Notes under the pieces: generated by a model | Database searches by the model: none | Told to the model about the DNA's origin: nothing | Seen by the model: only the letters and a program-made list of their open reading frames with translations | Assembly: GCA_041161065.1 (NCBI GenBank) | Contig: JBEAVE010000032.1 | Location: 1-16,867, forward strand | DNA from: DYRG01 sp041161065 | GTDB taxonomy: Bacteria; Pseudomonadota; Gammaproteobacteria; Beggiatoales; Beggiatoaceae | DNA length: 16,867 nt | Direction of reading: 5' to 3' | Translations under genes and position numbers: made by a program | Shown: positions 7,690 to 15,064 of the stretch, piece after piece | Position numbering within the stretch: the first letter of the stretch is position 1 | Layout of the letters: every line of letters begins with the position of its first letter

Positions 7690-7721
7690 AAAAACCTGAG
7701 CAACTTCACTCAGGTTTTTTT
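7690..7721. terminator. Bidirectional intrinsic terminator between fimV and the convergent gene
   Basis: ACCTGAG (7694-7700) pairs with CTCAGGT (7709-7715) around an eight-base loop. An A run (from 7690) flanks the left arm and a seven-T run (7715-7721) the right arm, so the structure can stop transcription from both fimV (plus) and the 7740-8141 gene (minus). It begins 20 bp after the fimV stop codon. Confidence 0.9.
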
Positions 7722-7739
7722 ATGGAAAAAGATTAGAAC

Positions 7740-8141
7740 TTAACGACCGACTTGAAGTCCTGCGCGTTTGCTAGCAACGGTGACGGTGAAACCTGCCATC
7801 ACATCGAGCAACTGAATAATCATTAGCATGAAGAAAGTGGTTGTGCCTGCGCCTTTTATCAATAAAAACTCCACCAAGAAAACGACGAATAAACCCATTG
7901 AAAAGGTTTGTTCGAGCATTTGTTCGGCATCGGCGCGGGTGGATTTGAAGATTTCAATGTATAAGAAAATCAAGCCGATAATCGTTAAAATTGCCCCGCC
8001 CGTGACAGGAACTTGCGCGCCCGACACCATCGGGAGGTGAAACAGCGGGCTCGTATCCAGCGACCCTGCCATGCCAACCAACGCCAGCACGTTATAAATG
8101 ACAAACAAAATAGCCATGCTGGGAATATCGCGTAGATTCAT
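7740..8141 (-). CDS. Four-helix inner-membrane protein of unknown function
   Basis: I do not recognise a named family. The 133-residue protein is almost all membrane: hydrophobic helices at about 7-26, 46-66, 80-97 and 101-122. A short charged loop (EIFKSTRADAEQMLEQ, 63-78) between helices 2 and 3 is probably cytoplasmic, and a small basic tail (SKRAGLQVGR) ends the protein. It has no signal peptide distinct from helix 1 and no catalytic motif. TGGAGGA, 6 nt before the ATG, supports the start. It converges on fimV with a shared terminator and is divergent from the DUF2259-type gene, so it is probably a single-gene transcript. Confidence 0.8.
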   Translation of the reverse strand: MNLRDIPSMAILFVIYNVLALVGMAGSLDTSPLFHLPMVSGAQVPVTGGAILTIIGLIFLYIEIFKSTRADAEQMLEQTFSMGLFVVFLVEFLLIKGAGTTTFFMLMIIQLLDVMAGFTVTVASKRAGLQVGR

Positions 8142-8275
8142 AAAATCCTCCAGAGTAAATAAAAAGATAGCAATAGTAAATTAAAAAAATGGCAATTCAG
8201 GATAGAATTGTTTCCCCGAATAGCGTTATATTATGGCATTCTTAAAGATTTATGAACACCAAAAGGGGAAATAAA

Positions 8276-8989
8276 ATGCGTGGGTTGATTATTTTGATGT
8301 ATTCGCTAGCTTTTTCAACGAGTTGGGCGAGCGATGCGGCGCAACTTGAAATTGTGGGTTTTTCTAAAAATGGGAAATTCTTTGCGTATGAACAATTTGG
8401 CGCGCTCGAAGGGTCGGGTGAAAACTATGCCGACCTCACAATTTTAGAAGTCGATAAAAACGATTTTGCCATTAAACCTTTTCAACAAACTTCTATGCAA
8501 AAATCGCTCGATGTCATTCGAGAACTCAACAAAACAAAAGCCAAATCTAAATTAAAAGAACTGGCGTTGCTTAAACCTGAAACAGGCAATCATTTGTTAA
8601 ATCGTCCACTCACCGATTTAAGCGGCTCGCCTTATCAAGTTGAATTCTCTTTGCAACCCCCTTTGGCGGGTTCAAGCAGTGACGTGTATTTGCTCAAATT
8701 AGAAACCCAAGAAACTAATCAAGATTGCTTTGGATTGGGTAAAGCAAAAATCTTTACTTTAACCTTGCAAGGCAAAACCGATCATCAAATCCAAACGCTG
8801 CAAAAAGATACCCAATTACCCAGCAGTCGCGGTTGCCCATTAGATTACCGAATTGCCGACATTTATGCTTATCAAGATAAAATCGTGGTGTTTCTCAATA
8901 TGTTTTTTATGGGCATGGAGGGTCAAAATATGCGCTATTTATCGGTGAGCGGACAAATCAACGATAGTTACAAAAAGAAATCACCTTGA
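8276..8989 (+). CDS. Predicted secreted DUF2259-type protein
   Basis: This 237-residue protein has a typical signal peptide (MRGLIILMYSLAFSTSWAS, cleavage likely near residue 19) followed at 27-54 by VGFSKNGKFFAYEQFGALEGSG. That segment matches the hallmark start of DUF2259 secreted proteins, whose function is unknown to me. The repeated 'is the file in shape' strand pattern (VGFSxxGxFFAYEQ) resembles WD40/TolB-like beta-propeller blades, but only one clear copy is seen. Two cysteines (in NQDCFGLG and SRGCPLDY) could form a periplasmic disulfide. I prefer the ATG at 8276, preceded by AAGGGG (8263-8268), over the ATG at 8252, which would put eight polar residues before the signal peptide. The next gene starts 7 nt after its stop, implying an operon. 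Confidence 0.75.
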   Translation: MRGLIILMYSLAFSTSWASDAAQLEIVGFSKNGKFFAYEQFGALEGSGENYADLTILEVDKNDFAIKPFQQTSMQKSLDVIRELNKTKAKSKLKELALLKPETGNHLLNRPLTDLSGSPYQVEFSLQPPLAGSSSDVYLLKLETQETNQDCFGLGKAKIFTLTLQGKTDHQIQTLQKDTQLPSSRGCPLDYRIADIYAYQDKIVVFLNMFFMGMEGQNMRYLSVSGQINDSYKKKSP

Positions 8990-8996
8990 GGTTATC

Positions 8997-9431
8997 ATGA
9001 GCAGTCAGTTTCAACAAAAATATAATGGACGTTTCTATAATGCACTGCGTTGGACACAATTAGATACTTTATGGGGTGTTTTGAAAACCCAATCGTCGGG
9101 TTGGTATGTTTATTTTATAAATCACGAAGATGTCCCCTTAAATGTTTTAGAACCTGATGATTTTCAAACCTTTCTTGATGAAATCAACGTGCTATTGCGA
9201 GAGGATCATGATTATGATTATTGCGGGATTGTTTATGCAGATTCTTTTGAAGAACCGACGATGGTTAAAATCTATGATCCTCACAATTTGGGGGCTTCTT
9301 GTGGTTCAAGCGGACGCAAAATCCACCCCCGTTGGTTATTAAGCAAAATTCCTCCCGAACCGATTGAAGATGATGTCATTGTTCCTAACATTCGAAAACG
9401 TTGGTGGCAACGCATTTTTGAAACCTCTTAA
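8997..9431 (+). CDS. Small soluble protein of unknown function
   Basis: I cannot name this 144-residue protein. It has no signal peptide or membrane segment. The middle (about 60-110) is acidic and aromatic, with REDHDYDYCGIVYADSFEEP, followed by KIYDPHNLGASCGSSGRKIHPRWLLSKIPP. The CGSSG and PRW elements look like conserved turns. The C-terminus is basic (NIRKRWWQRIFETS). The start is set by GAGG (8988-8991), which overlaps the preceding stop codon, so it is translationally linked to the DUF2259-type gene. Its lack of export signals means the pair do not obviously meet in the same compartment. Confidence 0.75.
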   Translation: MSSQFQQKYNGRFYNALRWTQLDTLWGVLKTQSSGWYVYFINHEDVPLNVLEPDDFQTFLDEINVLLREDHDYDYCGIVYADSFEEPTMVKIYDPHNLGASCGSSGRKIHPRWLLSKIPPEPIEDDVIVPNIRKRWWQRIFETS

Positions 9432-9486
9432 TTATTTCAATTCCTCAGATTTTCCTCGCTCTATTTCTTTTCCCTTTTCAAAGCAA

Positions 9487-9521
9487 TTCCTCATTATCGA
9501 ATACTATTTGATGATGAGGAA
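9487..9521. other. Strong hairpin in the prpB upstream region
   Basis: Bases 9487-9501 pair with 9507-9521 over 15 positions (13 Watson-Crick, two G-U in the plus-strand RNA) around a TACTA loop. No T run follows on either strand, so it does not look like a standard intrinsic terminator. It lies 56 bp after the preceding gene and about 160 bp before prpB. The rest of the 251-bp gap (9432-9682) holds a prpB promoter candidate and nothing else I can name. Confidence 0.5.
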
Positions 9522-9599
9522 CGAAATGTCCTTAATGATTGTTGGTTTTTGAGTAAAAAACTTAAGGCTTTATGCGCGAATCCTCTAACAAATTTTATG

Positions 9600-9628
9600 T
9601 TGCAATGCAATATTTGTCATGTTAGCAT
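9600..9628 (+). promoter_or_regulatory. Promoter/operator candidate for prpBC
   Basis: TTGCAA (9600-9605), 17 bp, then TAGCAT (9623-9628): each box matches four of six sigma-70 consensus bases. The -35 is part of the interrupted palindrome TTGCA-A-TGCAA (9600-9610), which could be an operator. No prp regulator gene is in the window, so any regulator is unknown. The prpB ribosome site AGGAG follows at 9671-9675. Confidence 0.35.
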
Positions 9629-9682
9629 TCAACTTTTTTAGTAATGCCATAAGCAAATTCAATCACTAAAAGGAGTCTGAAG

Positions 9683-10576
9683 ATGACACACCCATCGAGC
9701 GCAGGTGCACGTTTTCGCGCCGCCTTAGCCGTCGAATCGCCACTACAAGTGGTCGGCACTATCAATGCGTACAGCGCATTATTAGCGGAGCGCGCGGGTT
9801 TTAAAGCCATTTATTTATCGGGCGCGGGGGTTGCCAATGCGTCGTTCGGATTGCCCGATTTGGGGCTGACGACCCTAAACGATGTCGCCGAAGATGTCCG
9901 CCGAATTACCGCCGCGACCGCATTGCCTTTGTTGGTCGATGCGGATACGGGGTGGGGTCAAGCCTTCATGATCGCGCGCACCGTCAAAGAATTAACGCGG
10001 GCAGGCGCGGGTGGCATTCATTTGGAAGACCAAGTTCAGGCAAAACGTTGCGGACATCGTCCGGGGAAAGCCCTTGTTTCTGCAGAAGAAATGGCAGATC
10101 GAGTCAAAGCCGCCGTCGATAGCCGAACCGACCAAAACTTCGTGATTATGGCACGCACCGACGCGCACGCCTCCGAAGGCTTACAAGCCGCCATCGACCG
10201 CGCAAGCCGTTACGTCGAAGCAGGCGCAGACATGATCTTCGCCGAAGCACTCAATAAACTTGAAGAATATCAAGCCTTTACCTCTGTCATTAAAGTCCCC
10301 GTGTTGGCAAACATTACCGAATTTGGCAAAACCCCGTTGTTCACCGTCGAAGAATTGCGCGGCGCGGGCGTGAAACTGGTTTTATACCCATTATCGGCAT
10401 TTCGTGCAATGAGCAAAGCAGCGGTTTCTGTCTATGAAAATTTGCGAAAGAACGGCACACAACAAGCCTCTATAGAAACCATGCAACCGCGTACCGAATT
10501 ATACGAAGTATTAGGTTATCATGACTACGAACAAAAATTAGATCAACTCTTTACCCAATCGGGTGAGAAACTTTAA
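9683..10576 (+). CDS. prpB: 2-methylisocitrate lyase
   Basis: PrpB cleaves (2S,3R)-2-methylisocitrate to pyruvate and succinate, the last step of the methylcitrate cycle that oxidises propionyl-CoA. The 297 residues match the family's usual length and belong to the isocitrate lyase/PEP mutase superfamily. Visible landmarks are the YLSGAGVANASFGLPDLGL region (44-62), VDADTGWG (85-92, metal binding), HLEDQ (113-117) and the catalytic loop KRCGH (121-125, with Cys123). KRCGH, rather than the KKCGH of isocitrate lyases, favours methylisocitrate lyase, as does the prpC partner 15 nt downstream. AGGAG at 9671-9675 sets the start. G+C is near half (31 of 60 in 10021-10080). Confidence 0.95.
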   Translation: MTHPSSAGARFRAALAVESPLQVVGTINAYSALLAERAGFKAIYLSGAGVANASFGLPDLGLTTLNDVAEDVRRITAATALPLLVDADTGWGQAFMIARTVKELTRAGAGGIHLEDQVQAKRCGHRPGKALVSAEEMADRVKAAVDSRTDQNFVIMARTDAHASEGLQAAIDRASRYVEAGADMIFAEALNKLEEYQAFTSVIKVPVLANITEFGKTPLFTVEELRGAGVKLVLYPLSAFRAMSKAAVSVYENLRKNGTQQASIETMQPRTELYEVLGYHDYEQKLDQLFTQSGEKL

Positions 10577-10591
10577 TTCAGGAGAAATACA

Positions 10592-11713
10592 ATGAGTGCA
10601 AAAAAAACAGGTGCAGGATTACGCGGGCAAGTCGCAGGAAAAACGGCTATTTCTACCGTGAAAGACGGACACGGTTTGGCTTATCGTGGCTATGATATTA
10701 AAACATTAGCAGATAAAGCTGAATTTGAGGAAATTGCTTACTTATTGCTCTATGGAAAATTACCTACTTTCCATGAATTAAATCTCTATAAAACTAAACT
10801 GAGAACCTTGCGTTCATTACCGCAGTCATTAAAAGAAATCTTAGAACGTATCCCCGCCAATGCTCACCCAATGGACGTAATGCGGACGGGTTGTTCAGCG
10901 TTAGGAAACTTAGAACCAGAAACCAGTTTTTCTCAACAACACGACATTTCTGATCGCTTATTAGCTATCTTCCCCGCCATTCTATGTTATTGGTATCATT
11001 ACAGTAATGAGGGCGTTCGCATTGAAACACAGAGTGAAGAAGACTCTTTAGCTGGACATTTCTTAGCTTTATTACACCCCAAGAAAAAACCCTCTGATTT
11101 GCACAAAGCAGCGATGAATTCATCATTGATTTTATACGCAGAGCATGAATTTAATGCTTCAACCTTTGCGTGTCGGGTTTGTGCAGCAACCTTATCGGAT
11201 TTCTATTCTGCGATTACTGCGGGTATTGGAACGTTACGCGGACCTTTGCATGGTGGCGCAAATGAAGCCGCGATGGATTTAATTGAGCAATTCCACTCGC
11301 CAGAACACGCTATCTCAGAAATGAAAGCCAAATTAGAACGTAAAGAAAAAATCATGGGATTTGGTCATGCTGTTTATGTAACCTCTGATCCGAGAAACGA
11401 GGTGATTAAAGCATGGTCAAAACAGCTTTCTGAAGGGCATTCTCAAGCGGCTTTATATCCGATTTCTGAAGCAGTAGAAAAAGTTATGTGGGACGAAAAG
11501 AAACTCTTCCCCAATTTGGATTTCTACAGTGCCTCAGCCTATCATTTCATGGGGATTGCAACGCCGTTATTTACGCCAATATTTGTTATGTCGAGAATTA
11601 CCGGTTGGGCAGCGCACGTTATGGAACAACGCGCAAACAACACCTTAATTCGCCCCAATGCTGAATATATTGGTGTCGACAAAGCGGATTGGATTCCTTT
11701 AGAAGAACGCTAA
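10592..11713 (+). CDS. prpC: 2-methylcitrate synthase
   Basis: PrpC condenses propionyl-CoA with oxaloacetate to give 2-methylcitrate. The 373-residue protein is a short type I citrate-synthase family member. Landmarks: GLAYRGYDI (28-36), HEFNAST (185-191), GPLHGGANE (217-225, catalytic His220), MGFGHAVY (255-262, His259) and the catalytic Asp310 in NLDFYSA. Without biochemistry, family members of this type can also have citrate synthase activity; the operon with prpB makes methylcitrate synthase the best call. AGGAGA precedes the ATG. A stem-loop terminator begins 41 bp after the stop. The next methylcitrate gene, prpD, lies 3.7 kb on, behind an AT-rich block. Confidence 0.94.
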   Translation: MSAKKTGAGLRGQVAGKTAISTVKDGHGLAYRGYDIKTLADKAEFEEIAYLLLYGKLPTFHELNLYKTKLRTLRSLPQSLKEILERIPANAHPMDVMRTGCSALGNLEPETSFSQQHDISDRLLAIFPAILCYWYHYSNEGVRIETQSEEDSLAGHFLALLHPKKKPSDLHKAAMNSSLILYAEHEFNASTFACRVCAATLSDFYSAITAGIGTLRGPLHGGANEAAMDLIEQFHSPEHAISEMKAKLERKEKIMGFGHAVYVTSDPRNEVIKAWSKQLSEGHSQAALYPISEAVEKVMWDEKKLFPNLDFYSASAYHFMGIATPLFTPIFVMSRITGWAAHVMEQRANNTLIRPNAEYIGVDKADWIPLEER

Positions 11714-11754
11714 TCAAATTGTTTTTCCTTTGAAATCATAATGATGGTGTAATG

Positions 11755-11785
11755 ATCGAGTGTAATTTTTTGCACTCGATTTTAC
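11755..11785 (+). terminator. Intrinsic terminator after prpC
   Basis: ATCGAGTG (11755-11762) and CACTCGAT (11773-11780) form a perfect 8-bp stem with a ten-base loop, followed by TTTTA. It closes the prpBC transcript ahead of the AT-rich block and means prpD needs another promoter. Confidence 0.75.
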
Positions 11786-11828
11786 ATATCTGCTATCTTT
11801 TATTTCTTAAATATTTTGAGGAAATGAA

Positions 11829-11945
11829 ATGACAATTGCACAAACAAAAGTTTTTTTACTTTCTCAAGCAGGCGATATTTTAGAATTAGATAGCATTGAT
11901 TTGAAATGCTCAATTGGAGAAATTTATTTGAACGTGGGATTTTAA
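11829..11945 (+). CDS. 38-codon ORF, possible leader peptide or gene remnant
   Basis: ATG at 11829 is preceded by GAGGAAATGAA, a reasonable ribosome site, and the frame runs 38 codons (MTIAQTKVFLLSQAGDILEL... to NVGF) before TAA at 11943. It resembles nothing I know. Its stop is 5 nt before the ATG of the following membrane protein, so it may couple translation of that gene, which has no good ribosome site of its own. It could also be the N-terminal stump of a lost gene at the edge of the inserted block. Confidence 0.35.
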   Translation: MTIAQTKVFLLSQAGDILELDSIDLKCSIGEIYLNVGF

Positions 11946-11950
11946 TTTTA

Positions 11951-12340
11951 ATGAAAGCATTAAAAGCGGGTTTAACTTATTTTGGAATTGTGTTTGGAAT
12001 AGGTTTTATTTTAGGGTTTGTGCGCGTGTTGTGGATTGTGCCGCAATTTGGGGTAAGAACCGCAGAATTAGCAGAAATGCCGTTAATGTTTATTGCAGTT
12101 ATTTTAAGTGCTCGATGGATTGTGCAATATTTCGATTTGAAAACCTTATTTGAAAAATTAAAAGTAGGCTTAATTGCTTTAACTTTATTATTAACATTAG
12201 AATTTAGCGTTGTGCTTTGGTTGCAAGGTTTAACAATTAATCAATATTTTGAGAAACGCGATCCTGTTTCTAGCACCGTTTATTTTGTAATGCTTTTAAT
12301 CTTTGCTTTAATGCCCATGTTTATGAAAAAGAAAGTATAA
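11951..12340 (+). CDS. Small integral membrane protein, conserved hypothetical type
   Basis: The 129-residue protein has four predicted membrane helices (about 7-28, 42-58, 70-92, 109-125). Polar or Pro-containing motifs between them look conserved: RVLWIVPQFGVRTAELAEMP (25-44) and YFEKRDPVSSTVY (99-111). I have seen this general pattern in conserved hypothetical membrane proteins of proteobacteria but cannot give a function. An in-frame ATG at 11906 would add 15 residues overlapping the 38-codon ORF; I prefer 11951 because the helix 1 context MKALKAGL is a natural N-terminus, though its ribosome site is poor. Nothing ties it to the restriction genes downstream. Confidence 0.7.
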   Translation: MKALKAGLTYFGIVFGIGFILGFVRVLWIVPQFGVRTAELAEMPLMFIAVILSARWIVQYFDLKTLFEKLKVGLIALTLLLTLEFSVVLWLQGLTINQYFEKRDPVSSTVYFVMLLIFALMPMFMKKKV

Positions 12341-12341
12341 T
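12336..12341 (+). promoter_or_regulatory. -10 box candidate for the restriction cassette
   Basis: A perfect TATAAT overlaps the stop codon of the membrane-protein gene, 41 bp before the methyltransferase ATG. The best -35 (TGCCCA, 12312-12317, 18 bp upstream) matches only three of six bases, so the call rests on the -10 alone in an AT-rich setting. Confidence 0.3.
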
Positions 12342-12381
12342 AACTTTATTTTCACAGTTAAGCAAAAGTAAGGATTTTATA

Positions 12382-13206
12382 ATGGAAATAAAAACAGATA
12401 TTTTTTTAGGTGATTGTAAAGAAATTTTAAAGCAAATTCCTAATGATGCAGTAGACCTTATTTTTACTTCTCCGCCTTATGCAGATCAACGTAAAAACAC
12501 GTATGGTGGTATTCACCCTGATGAATATGTTGAATGGTTTTTACCGATTACAAATGAGCTTTTAAGAGTATTAAAACCGACAGGAACTTTTGTTTTAAAT
12601 ATTAAAGAAAAAGTGGTGGAAGGTGAAAGAAGTACTTATGTTTTAGAGTTAATTTTAGCCCTTCGAAAGCAAGGTTGGTTGTGGACAGAAGAGTTTGTTT
12701 GGCATAAGAAAAACTGCTATCCAGGGAAATGGTCAAATCGTTTTCGAGATAGTTGGGAAAGATTATTACAATTTAATAAAAACAAAAAATTTAATATGTA
12801 TCAAGATGAAGTAAAAGTTCCAATTGGAGATTGGGCAAAAGGACGTTTAAAAAATTTGAGTGAAACAGATAAAATTCGGGATAATGCAAAAAATGGTAGT
12901 GGGTTTGGAAAAAACATTTCTAATTGGGTAGGAAAAGAAATGGTTTATCCGACAAATGTGATTCATTTAGCAACTGAATGCCAGAATAAAAATCACCCTG
13001 CGGCTTTTCCTGAAAGTTTGCCTGAATGGTTTATAAAACTCTTTACAAAAGAAGAAGATACGGTGCTTGATCCTTTTGCGGGTTCAGGAACAACTTTAGT
13101 AGTTTCTCAAAAAATGAAAAGAAACTCCATAGGAATTGAAATCTTACCAGATTATTACGACATGATCTTAAAAGATTTAGAAACAACAGAGCAGCTTTTA
13201 TTCTAA
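12382..13206 (+). CDS. Type II DNA methyltransferase (beta class, N4-cytosine or N6-adenine)
   Basis: The enzyme transfers a methyl group from S-adenosylmethionine to an exocyclic amino group in DNA, protecting the host from the endonuclease encoded next to it. In the 274 residues the catalytic motif TSPPY (29-33) comes first and the SAM-binding motif DPFAGSGTT (230-238) near the end, the order of the beta class. A central variable stretch (about 110-190) probably contains target recognition. SPPY is more common in N4-cytosine methyltransferases, but I would not decide from this alone. TAAGGA (12369-12374) precedes the ATG. It is the first gene of a four-gene run with gaps of 1, 23 and 1 nt. 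Base composition is far more AT-rich than prpB. Confidence 0.92.
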   Translation: MEIKTDIFLGDCKEILKQIPNDAVDLIFTSPPYADQRKNTYGGIHPDEYVEWFLPITNELLRVLKPTGTFVLNIKEKVVEGERSTYVLELILALRKQGWLWTEEFVWHKKNCYPGKWSNRFRDSWERLLQFNKNKKFNMYQDEVKVPIGDWAKGRLKNLSETDKIRDNAKNGSGFGKNISNWVGKEMVYPTNVIHLATECQNKNHPAAFPESLPEWFIKLFTKEEDTVLDPFAGSGTTLVVSQKMKRNSIGIEILPDYYDMILKDLETTEQLLF

Positions 13207-13207
13207 A

Positions 13208-13945
13208 ATGAAAAAACTCGATTTAAAAAACGTTACGAACTATGTTGAAGAACATATAGGAACTTTTCACGCTAAACGTTTAGAAAAACTTGAAAAATTA
13301 GATTTTAATCAAGTTTTGAAACGTAAAAATCCTTATTTGTTTAAAGCAAAGAATATTTTAACGGCACAAGATTTAGTTAAAAACTTATTAGATGCTTATT
13401 TGCAATCTCAAGAAGAAACTTTATTTGGGGATTTTTTAGAAGGATTAGCAATTTTTGTTTGTCAGCAAGTATTTGGTGGGGTGAAATCGAGAGTTTTAGA
13501 AGGTATTGATTTAGAATTTTCTAAAAATGAATTTTATTACATCATTGAAATCAAATCGGGTCCAAATTGGGGAAATAGTAGCCAAATCAAAAGAATGAAA
13601 GATAATTTCAAAAATGCAGAAATGACTTTGTTAAAACAAAATCCAAATTTAAAAATACTTGCTATAAATGGTTGTTGCTATGGAATTGAAAATAAACCAG
13701 ATAAAGGAAGTTATCAAAAAATTTGTGGACAAGCATTTTGGGAGTTAATTTCTGATAACGATCAACTTTACGTTGAAATTATTGAACCATTAGGATACAA
13801 AGCTAAAGAAAAAAATGAAGAATTTTTAAAATCTTACGCTAAAGTAATTAATAAATTTACTTTAAAATTTGCTCAAGAATTTTGCGAAGATGGTGAAATA
13901 AATTGGCAAGAAATTATTAAATTTAATTCTAAAAGAAAAATTTAA
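13208..13945 (+). CDS. PmeII-like Type II restriction endonuclease
   Basis: The 245-residue protein resembles the PmeII family of restriction enzymes as I remember it, in particular the NPYLFKAKN (41-49), LFGDFLEGLA (72-81) and SGPNWGNSSQ (117-126) elements. The PD-(D/E)XK site is clear: D101 in EGIDLEF, then E114 and K116 in IIEIKSG, with E79 as a possible extra acidic residue. It would cut unmethylated DNA at the same site the methyltransferase protects; the recognition sequence cannot be read from the protein. The ATG follows the methyltransferase stop after one base (TAAAATG) with no good ribosome site of its own, so it is probably made by translational coupling after the protective enzyme. 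No separate controller (C) gene is seen. Confidence 0.85.
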   Translation: MKKLDLKNVTNYVEEHIGTFHAKRLEKLEKLDFNQVLKRKNPYLFKAKNILTAQDLVKNLLDAYLQSQEETLFGDFLEGLAIFVCQQVFGGVKSRVLEGIDLEFSKNEFYYIIEIKSGPNWGNSSQIKRMKDNFKNAEMTLLKQNPNLKILAINGCCYGIENKPDKGSYQKICGQAFWELISDNDQLYVEIIEPLGYKAKEKNEEFLKSYAKVINKFTLKFAQEFCEDGEINWQEIIKFNSKRKI

Positions 13946-13968
13946 TTAAAATCAATTTAGGAAGAAAA

Positions 13969-15063
13969 ATGACAACTAAACTTATTTATCACCAATTAAA
14001 TGAAGATATTTCTCCATTTGATAAAACAATAGGTAGCATTGCTGAAAATAACGAAATATCAATCACTTGTCCTTATTTAAGTTTAAATTATTTACAAGAA
14101 CATATTATTAATTTAGCAAACTCTTGGCGTTTAATTACTGATGTTGCAGAATGGTTGAAATCGAATAATAAAACTGAGCAATTAAAAATTCGTAATTTTA
14201 TTAATCAAAATATTCAATCTATTCATCATTGCAAAGATTTACACGCCAAAGTCTTAATTAATAATGAAAAAGCGTTAATTGGTTCGGCAAATTTTACTCA
14301 AAAAGGTATTAAAAATAGAGTTGAAATGTCTGTGACTATTGAAGAACAAACTTTGATTCAAGAATTGCAAAATTGGTTTGAGCAATTGTGGTTAGAAACG
14401 GCATCACCAGAAATTTTAGAAATAGATGAATTTATTGATCAATTACCCACTGAAATTGAATACAATAAAACACTAAAATTAATAATTAAATCGAGGAGTA
14501 AGCCGATTAATGCAAAATTAACGGTTAAAACCAAAAAAGAAAATAAAATTGAAATACATCAAAGGTTAGTTGAACAAGTTAAATTATTTGAAACACGCCA
14601 ACAATGTGAAGAATATTTAGATTTAATGAAGATGGTAATAGAAATTTCTGGCTTAGCGATTGATGATCCAAGAATGGTTACGTCTATTCCAAAATCTAAT
14701 TTTAAAAAAACAAAACGGATTTTACCACTGACAATTAATTATAGATATATTCTTTGTCCACATAATTTGTTGCCTGTTTTAATTTATGGATATGAAGACT
14801 ATTTAAAACAGCAATTAAATAATGAAATAATTTTTAGATTTGATTCATTAAGAAATGAAAAAGAACATCCGCCATTAGGCATTTTATTTGATAATACAAA
14901 TACTATTTATAAAGAGATTGAAAATATTAAAAAAGCAATTCAAAAGGAAGTTTTTAGAGCAAAAAGATCGCCATTTTATGGACATCACGAACCTTTAGTC
15001 TATCAAGCAGCAACAGATTTAGTTTATAGAAAAGATTTATTAAACGAGGCTTTTAAGAAATAA
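13969..15063 (+). CDS. Phospholipase D-fold protein with single HKD-like motif, probable nuclease
   Basis: Residues about 15-125 form a PLD-like domain: ISITCPYLS (30-38) and LHAKVLINNEKALIGSANFT (91-110). Within this, H92 and K94 fit HxK and GSAN (105-108) fits the usual GSxN, but the expected Asp of HxKxxxxD is Asn99. One motif per chain suggests action as a dimer, as in Nuc and BfiI. The remaining ~240 residues (charged, Lys-rich, with ILCPHNLLPVLIYGYEDYL at about 260-280) match nothing I know and may bind DNA or a partner. BfiI shows that a PLD fold can be a restriction nuclease and DISARM uses one as an accessory, but no DISARM helicase is here. AGGAAG precedes the ATG, and the MNT gene starts one base after its stop. 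Confidence 0.75.
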   Translation: MTTKLIYHQLNEDISPFDKTIGSIAENNEISITCPYLSLNYLQEHIINLANSWRLITDVAEWLKSNNKTEQLKIRNFINQNIQSIHHCKDLHAKVLINNEKALIGSANFTQKGIKNRVEMSVTIEEQTLIQELQNWFEQLWLETASPEILEIDEFIDQLPTEIEYNKTLKLIIKSRSKPINAKLTVKTKKENKIEIHQRLVEQVKLFETRQQCEEYLDLMKMVIEISGLAIDDPRMVTSIPKSNFKKTKRILPLTINYRYILCPHNLLPVLIYGYEDYLKQQLNNEIIFRFDSLRNEKEHPPLGILFDNTNTIYKEIENIKKAIQKEVFRAKRSPFYGHHEPLVYQAATDLVYRKDLLNEAFKK

Positions 15064-15064
15064 G

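Noticed and set aside
9364..9552. 62-codon plus-strand frame overlapping the end of the 8997-9431 gene
   Set aside because: It is out of frame with the real gene, has no ribosome site and runs through the hairpin at 9487-9521.
13969..15063. DISARM-type system because of a PLD protein near a DNA methyltransferase
   Set aside because: No DrmA-type helicase or DrmB-type gene is present, and a clear PD-(D/E)XK Type II endonuclease sits beside the methyltransferase.
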